NCBI GenBank assembly: GCA_021234155.1
Contig: JAJEKV010000110.1
Span: 930,187 to 994,186 of the forward strand
Origin: Isoetes taiwanensis
Taxonomy: Eukaryota; Streptophyta; Lycopodiopsida; Isoetales; Isoetaceae
DNA: 64,000 bases
Direction: 5' to 3'
Shown piece by piece: positions 58,246 to 64,000 of this stretch. Numbering within the stretch: the first letter of the stretch is position 1; each line of letters opens with the position of its first letter. Below the pieces are notes generated by a model. That model was not told where the DNA came from and did not search any database. It saw nothing but the letters and a program-made list of their open reading frames with translations. Position numbers and translations under genes: made by a program.

Positions 58246-59930
58246 ATAGAACACAGGTATTACAGAAATGCAAGGGATCCTGATGAAAGGAAGATGATTT
58301 CTAACTTCATGAAACCCACAAAAAGCATTGCATGACATATATGGAGGATGGGAAAGAAGCAATTTTTATCCTGACATTGAATGGGTGGTGAGATTGGTTG
58401 AATGGGCCAGCGGATGGCCCATAAAGCTCCTCTTCATGAAGCTTTCTATCGTCTTCACATTGCTCCAAGAGCTTAGAGAAGATCAGAGGATGCTCCGGGC
58501 ATTGTTCCACTCAGGTGATCCATGTAGGAAAAGGATGTAACAGTTGTCATAGCACCCTCTTCGTCCACTGTAAATTATATTTTAATTCTATTATTTATGA
58601 ATAAAAATTTATTGAAGACTATCACTTTGTTTAGAGAAAATAAACTGCAATGTTGGTTTTAGATGTGTTTTTTAGTTTCTCGACTCGCTATCTGAGAAAA
58701 GGAGGCCATTTGTGTATACTTAAGTTTTTTATTGGCACAAGGAAAACGTCCCCTTTTTTTCTTGAAATAATAATGGGGCCTAAAATGATATGCTCATTTT
58801 TTTGGATTAAAATAACAGGGCTGCGGAAAAAAGTGGAAATTGTATGAGACCCTTTTTAATGTAATGCGACTTAGATGTGCTTCTTCATTCTATACGATCT
58901 ATAAAATTGAGATCTTTTGATGTTTGGTGCAGTATATCAAGGCAATATGACCTGAATGTATGAGGTGGCACTATAACATTGTATTCAAACACTCTATGAA
59001 TACGAGGTTGTTAATATTATTTTGTTGAACTGATAATTATGCAAGAAATATGCATAATATGCTAAAGAAAGCTTGAATTGAAAGCAAATTAGTCAAAAAG
59101 AAGTGGTACCTTATTGGGCAGTTGTTGCCAAAACGTCTAGACAAGGAAGGAAAATGGCCTGCAAAACAAGCACGAAGATTATTTCAAAGAAATAGTATTA
59201 AGTTGTCACAAATATGCTATGGTTCAGTCTTATCTAATATAAGCACTCGAAGTATTCTGTTAATGCAACTTCAAAAAGAGCTAGAAATGTAAGGCTTTGA
59301 CATAACATACTTGCACATAAAAACCTGTAAGCTAGCATTTCTTGGAATAGCATAGGATTTTGGATAGCTTTATGATACAAAAACATTGACGATTTGATCA
59401 CGATAGCTGCCAACATATCAAAGATTTGCCAGTCTCTAGTCTTGAACTCTTTTTCCACTCTCAGATAATTTTCCAGGCAAATTCCTTCCTGGCACTTTAA
59501 ATTAGGCACAAAAGGACTTGGCTCTGCCTTTATTGCCGATTTCTTTAGCGCATCATAATGCTTTAGAAGATGGGTATGTTATTTTTTTCCAGGAAAGAAT
59601 GGGGGCTGGAAAGACAAAACAATGTGAGAAGGACAAATCAAATTTCCATGGAATTCCTAATTACCCGTGTCGTGGGATCTTAAAATTAGAAATTTAACGA
59701 TCAAGAATATGACACCTCATTTTTTGTATGGCATGGCAAAAACGTGGAAAGGTTAGAATTGCCGACTTAGAAGTCGACCTCAAATTTTGAGTTAAATATA
59801 AACATGGGAAGTCATCGAACTTCACCTTGACAATAAATTTGGAGGTCTTGTCTGTTTCATTGAAACTTACCCTTTCTCGGACCCAATTTGTTTTCTCCTT
59901 CATCTCAACATCGTTGCCTCTTCTGATCCA
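58246..59930. other. No assigned gene
   Basis: Opposite frames at 58307-58510 and 58328-58540 overlap; neither is recognised. 58676-58695 (tttctcgactcgctatctga) echoes the arm of the palindrome at 1251. The remainder is AT-rich with short frames only. Confidence 0.4.
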
Positions 59931-59932
59931 TT

Positions 59933-60184
59933 TTATGGGTGCTGGAATGTTGTTTCTTGGTCAGATTGCTCTACTATTAACCTCGTAAGCATAAAATCTG
60001 CAACTTTCGCGTTTAATCCTTGATCCAAAACATTACTTGACAAATCAGCTTCTTGGTCGGATTGCTCTGTTTTTAACCTTGCAAGCGTAAAATCTGCAAT
60101 TTCCACATTCAAGCCTTGATCCAACAACATATTACTCGTCTTCACCTTGTAGTTGATCACTAACGAATCGCATTTTGAGTGCAA
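59933..60184 (-). pseudogene. Receptor-like kinase fragment with internal duplication
   Basis: The minus frame of 83 codons reads VKTSNMLLDQGLNVEIADFT and continues LARLKTEQSDQEADLSSNV, then repeats LDQGLNAKVADFMLTRL. This is kinase subdomains VIb to VII of plant receptor-like kinases (KxSNxLLD...KxADFGLARL), present twice in tandem with a 97-98 bp unit (59956-60052, 60053-60150). The catalytic HRD is missing, and the DFG motif reads DFT and DFM in the two units. A gene relic. Confidence 0.7.
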
Positions 60185-60439
60185 AAAAAGAACCTTTGCA
60201 CTACTTCAAGATTTGCAAAATTGATGGGATTTATGCCCATTCCACAGAAAGGATAGTTTTGCAAGGTAGCTAGCTATGGGGCAATTCCAGTAGAAAGAAG
60301 ATTATTCAAATTATGGAGCTGTGCAGATGGAAAAGGTTGATTTGACCATGAAGTGTTTTATAGGTTTTCATTATGAAGTTTTTTCGCCAGTTTTTCGCCA
60401 TAAAGATTTTACCTACAAAATTCTTTTAATAAAAGTTAA

Positions 60440-60522
60440 TGATCTAGCACAATGGTAGGGGACAATGCAGGTGCTTGTGCTAAATTTTTCAAGGTTTGAA
60501 TTTTTTTTTTTTTTTTTTTTTT
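60440..60522 (+). repeat. SINE-like tRNA-derived repeat with T tail
   Basis: tagcacaatggtagg (60445-60459) resembles box A, and aaggtttgaattt (60491-60503) resembles box B at tRNA-like spacing. It ends in a run of 22 T (60501-60522), as in T-tailed plant SINEs. Degenerate. Confidence 0.45.
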
Positions 60523-61784
60523 CTACAAAATTTTTTAATAAATAGGAAAATTCCAAAGACAAACTATTAAAAAGACAAAAAATAAAAAAGGATTCATGGG
60601 TGTATGCTCTTTTGATTTCGCTTGAAGATTAGAGTTCCCTCAACACAAAAGCGTGGTATGCTCTTCCGTTTGAAGATTAGAGTTCTGTCCAGGTTCCAAA
60701 AGAGTGCCATGGTTACTTGAATGCCAGATTATATTACCAAGATGACCATGAAATGATAGAACGTTCCTCTTACCCTAAACAATGCTAAACTCTATGACGT
60801 TTTACTGCTTGCAAAGCAACAGGATGTGAAAATTCACAATTCAATATCTAAGGAAGAGATACTTCTTTGTTTCAAAAGCAGACCTTTTTTATACTCTGAA
60901 GGAAGTTAGGGCATTAACAGGAATGCTTTCGTAATATCCTCTCTTGCTTTATGAACAACGTTTTCTTTGCAGTTTTTAAAGTGCCCAACAGAATAGAAAA
61001 CAGTAAAATTTTTAGGTTTCCCTCAAAGGCTTCTCCGTCTAGGTTGCACTGGGCTTTTGATCATAAAACCAAATCTTTCACTAATTTGAACTTTACTTAG
61101 TAAATAAGAAGTTATCTATGTTTTTATTTGTCATCACAACAATTCCCTTAAAGCACAAAATTTACGCTACCGCGAGTGGAATCTCGCTCGTAAAATTGGA
61201 TACGGAATATTATGCAAATTGGTGCCCAGATTAATTTATTTGTGCAAAAGATATAAAAAGAAAAAAAAAGAAATTTGCAAAGCATGTTATCTACCATAAC
61301 TTCTATCAGATTTGATTCGCAAAGGCCTATGTCAGGGGTTCTATGCAAAGGTTCACTAAACTTCTTGCTCTTTGATTTACATAGATTTAGCAAGCTTTCC
61401 TATATAGATTTAGCTGGCTTTTCTGGGCCTGTTTGGCAGTTTTATTAATGTCAATGCCTTTAGAGAATAGTTTCAACAACTAATACAACTAGCATGCCAA
61501 CCAGATATGTTGGCCATTTAAGAGCTATAGTTGGTGGGAATCCCAACTTACGGGTGCTTATTTTTCAACTCCAATTAACCCAATAGTTTATCCTTTACAT
61601 TTGTCTAAGAGATCCTACAACGCATGTCCTAAAATTTAAATATGCACATTCGAAGAAAGGTTACAAACAGAAGAAAGAGTGTTTATGGTTACCACAACAC
61701 TTCAAACAGAAAAATTCTGACAGTAAGTGACTGGATGAACTGATTCACTTTCCTAAACACAGGGGATAATAAAGAGAAATGTTT
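60523..61784. other. No assigned gene
   Basis: AT-rich. Contains a short imperfect tandem repeat, gtatgctctt...gaagattagagttc (60602-60637 and 60656-60685). The minus frame 61393-61148 is not recognised. Confidence 0.45.
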
Positions 61785-62390
61785 GCGGCCGCTGCCTTGG
61801 TTCGGGAAATTATGGGGAAGCCTTGTAGGCTATATAAGTACATTTTCATAGTATAGTAGAATTTTTTTGAAATAGTAGGAAATTTTCCTGCTAAAAATAG
61901 TCATTGTTCTTGGTACCATAATGGAGAGGGAGTTGTTCTCAAGAGGAGGTAGGCGATTCATGTGTATCCCTCTCTTTGATGTAATCATACACGATGAGGC
62001 CCACTCACAATGATCCACGTTTCCCCCCAAAGATTGAGAGGAGGGGGGCCTCTCAAAACTAAGAGAGGGCCTCAAAAATGTACTTGCTAATGGTAGGCCC
62101 GGGGGGCTAAAAAGGGCGGATCCCCATTAGCAAAATGTTTGATACCTCCATGTAAAATCACAGGCCTCCAAATGCAAACCATTTTTTTTCAACCGCATAA
62201 CTTACCTTTTTATATTAAAAGAATGCCCAAGAAGATTTGAGATAAAGGTTTGGCAAGTGAGGAGGAAGAAAAAGGGAAGAAACCCTCAAAAAAGGGCATG
62301 TGGCCGTGCTTGATAGGCTAGCAAGATCCCCAAAGAAACTTGTCGATTAGGCCTAGGCCCAGAAAATTTTCCCGAACCAAGGCCGCCGCG
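61785..62390. mobile_element. MITE-like TIR element upstream of the helicase gene
   Basis: 606 bp with inverted ends: gccttggttcgggaaatt at the left (61794-61811) and, in reverse complement, gccttggttcgggaaaat at the right (62365-62382). Both are bordered by gcggc-type GC-rich sequence, and similarity fades after about 35 bp. No coding capacity. No clean target duplication seen. Superfamily not assignable by eye. Confidence 0.65.
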
Positions 62391-62990
62391 ATAACGAGAT
62401 AACGTATTCATGTGTATCCTGCTCAAATTTACGAAGAACAATCAAGGACAAGAAACGCCCGCAAGCACAGTGATCCACGGGAAAATCCGTGCCCCAACAT
62501 TGTAGATTTGCATGGAAAAGGAGTTAAATCCGGTGGAGACCGGCTTGCAGTTTCCAGCTTGCAAAACCTTGCTAAACAAAGGAAAAGGACCATTTACATG
62601 CTTCGTTTTGATAATCCTCTTTCTTTCCCTAAATTTCTTTGAGCCGCGGCCTATTAGAAGTTCCAACCGCCACAAGAAGCATGATCTTGTATGCTGGTGA
62701 AAAAGTCTTGTCTTAAGCGAAGCTCGCCTTGCAAAAATGTCTAAGAGGACAAGCCGTTTGGGTTTGAAAGGGGTTTTGGAATTTCTAAGCAGTCCCACCA
62801 AAAATTTAGACTCAAAGTTTGAAAAAATTCCAGCTCAACACCGTCACGGAAATTTCCTTCCCTAAGGTTACGATACGTAGGGAGAATGGTTTGAATATGC
62901 CCTAAACGACAAACTCTGATAGAGATGTTGATGGTGCATCTGAAAACTTATCAGGATGTCACCCAATTTGAGTTTATCCAATGGTCCATC
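62391..62990. other. Upstream region of helicase gene, no assigned gene
   Basis: Short overlapping frames on both strands (62412-62642 plus, 62801-62442 minus), neither recognised. Should contain missing 5' exons or the promoter of the RH24-like gene, but I see no convincing exon. Confidence 0.35.
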
Positions 62991-63137
62991 CATGAATCCT
63001 TTGCATAAAGGCATCCAATGGATCAACTTCCTCAGTCAAAAAATTCCAGCACTTTGAAAGCGGCCGATTAGGGTTCGAGGGCGTCAGCACTTTATGGAAG
63101 TTGATCCATTGGATGCCTTTATGGAAGGGATTCATGA
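62991..63137. repeat. Inverted repeat with 40-bp arms at helicase exon
   Basis: 62991-63030 is the reverse complement of 63098-63137 with two mismatches, separated by a 67-bp loop. The right arm is the coding sequence for EVDPLDAFM of the helicase; the left arm encodes the same peptide on the minus strand. Confidence 0.92.
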
Positions 63138-64000
63138 GGAAGTGAACAAGGCCCCTGCAGTTACTAAGAAAAGGCAGAGCATTCTTCAGGAGGAAGAAGA
63201 TGATCCAATGGAGAGTTTTTTGAGTGCCCGTAAAGATGCTGGGCTTTCTTTGGCAGCCGAAGCTTTGCATGCTGGCTATGATTCTGATGAAGAGGTTTAT
63301 GCTGCTGCAAAAGCAGTGGATGCCGGGCAAGTAGATTATGATTCGGATGATAATCCAATTATTACAGTAGACCGCAAAAAGATTGAGCCTATTCCAGCTT
63401 TGGATCATGGTCAAATTGATTATGAACCTTTTAATAAGGATTTCTACGAGGAATCTACTTCTATTACTAGTAAGCTGCTCTTAATCTCTCTCTATTTACA
63501 TATGTCTTTGTTTAGGTGGCTTCATCCATAATATGATTTGTATTGTAAATCATATTATGGAAGTTTTTGTTAAACTGACTAACACAATTTTGGAAGTTGA
63601 ATTTCGGTATGACTGAGGAAGAAGTTACTGCGTATAGACAATCCTTGTCGATCAAAGTATCGGGATTTGATGTTCCACGCCCTATTAAGGAATTTGAGGA
63701 CTTGGGCTTTGACCAACAGTTGATGACTGCAATAAACAAACAAGGTTATGAGAAGCCAACTCCTATTCAGTCTCAAGCACTTCCAATTGTTTTATCTGGT
63801 AGGGATGTTATTGGAATAGCAAAGACAGGATCTGGAAAAACGGCTGCTTTTGTCTTGCCAATGCTTGTGCATATAATGGATCAAGCTGAACTTGAAAAAG
63901 GGGAGGGCCCAGTTGGTGTTATCTGTGCTCCTACTCGGGAGTTGGCTCAACAAATTTATACTGAAACAAAAAAGTTTGCAAAATATTATGGCATTCGAGT
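63094..64000 (+). CDS. RH24: DEAD-box ATP-dependent RNA helicase, RH24 type (5' part)
   Basis: ATP-dependent RNA helicase of the nuclear DEAD-box RH24 group; unwinds or remodels RNA. Exon 1 (63094-63469) encodes the acidic N-terminal region: VDPLDAFMEGIHEE, then GYDSDEEVYAAAKAVDAGQV and YDSDDNPI, characteristic of RH24 orthologues. An intron follows (63470-63606: donor gtaagc, 137 bp). Exon 2 (63607 on) reads MTEEEVTAYRQSLSIKVSGF, then the Q motif (FEDLGF...KPTPIQSQ), motif I AKTGSGKT and motif Ia PTRELA, and runs off the window before DEAD. The acceptor is read as TTTCG rather than AG. The first ATG may not be the true start: orthologues have a longer N-terminus, so upstream exons may be missing, and the inverted repeat at 62991 disturbs exactly this place. 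The reading frame is otherwise intact and looks functional. Confidence 0.92.

Overview
The window is nuclear DNA of a land plant, most likely a repeat-rich non-angiosperm such as a conifer (inference). The only clear host gene is the start of a DEAD-box RNA helicase of the plant RH24 type at the far right (63094 to window end, one 137-bp intron). Nearly everything else is transposable elements nested in one another, captured gene scraps and simple repeats. Nothing looks bacterial, viral or organellar.

Layout. (1) 1-17130 and 20184-37290 are two direct copies of one composite block, about 20.18 kb apart, separated by a 3-kb spacer (17131-20183). In order, each copy holds: a LINE 3' end; a captured NIF/FCP1-like phosphatase fragment; a Ty3/gypsy pol (archaeal-type RNase H, RT, degenerate RNase H, integrase); a repeat-rich non-coding stretch; and a LINE (LINE-1) interrupted first by a hAT element that carries an NPH3-like gene scrap and then by a GC-rich LINE on the minus strand (LINE-2). 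(2) 37254-39310 is the remainder of LINE-1 (end of RT, zf-RVT, A-rich tail), present only in copy 2. (3) 39310-50083 holds a broken second Ty3/gypsy family: integrase and an LTR fragment on the plus strand, then aRNase H, protease, gag and the 5' LTR on the minus strand. The gag-protease part is split by TIR elements (42858-48069), which contain a further 2.27-kb TIR element with an array of a 15-16 bp palindromic motif. (4) 50228-51433 is a three-unit tandem repeat with a tRNA-like (SINE) core. (5) 51434-63000 is mostly non-coding, with a minus-strand LINE ORF1, a kinase fragment, a second SINE-like repeat, a MITE and a 40-bp-arm inverted repeat at the helicase exon.

Most notable points. First, two gypsy families here place an archaeal-type RNase H between protease and RT. 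The usual RNase H after RT has lost catalytic acidic residues in the one family where it can be read. Second, the two copies of the block differ mainly at CAG and CTG triplets. This suggests base-calling errors at methylated CHG sites rather than mutation. Many frameshifts in the window, and a non-AG splice acceptor in the helicase gene, may therefore be artefacts. Boundaries given for mobile elements were read by eye and are approximate unless a terminal repeat or target duplication is named.
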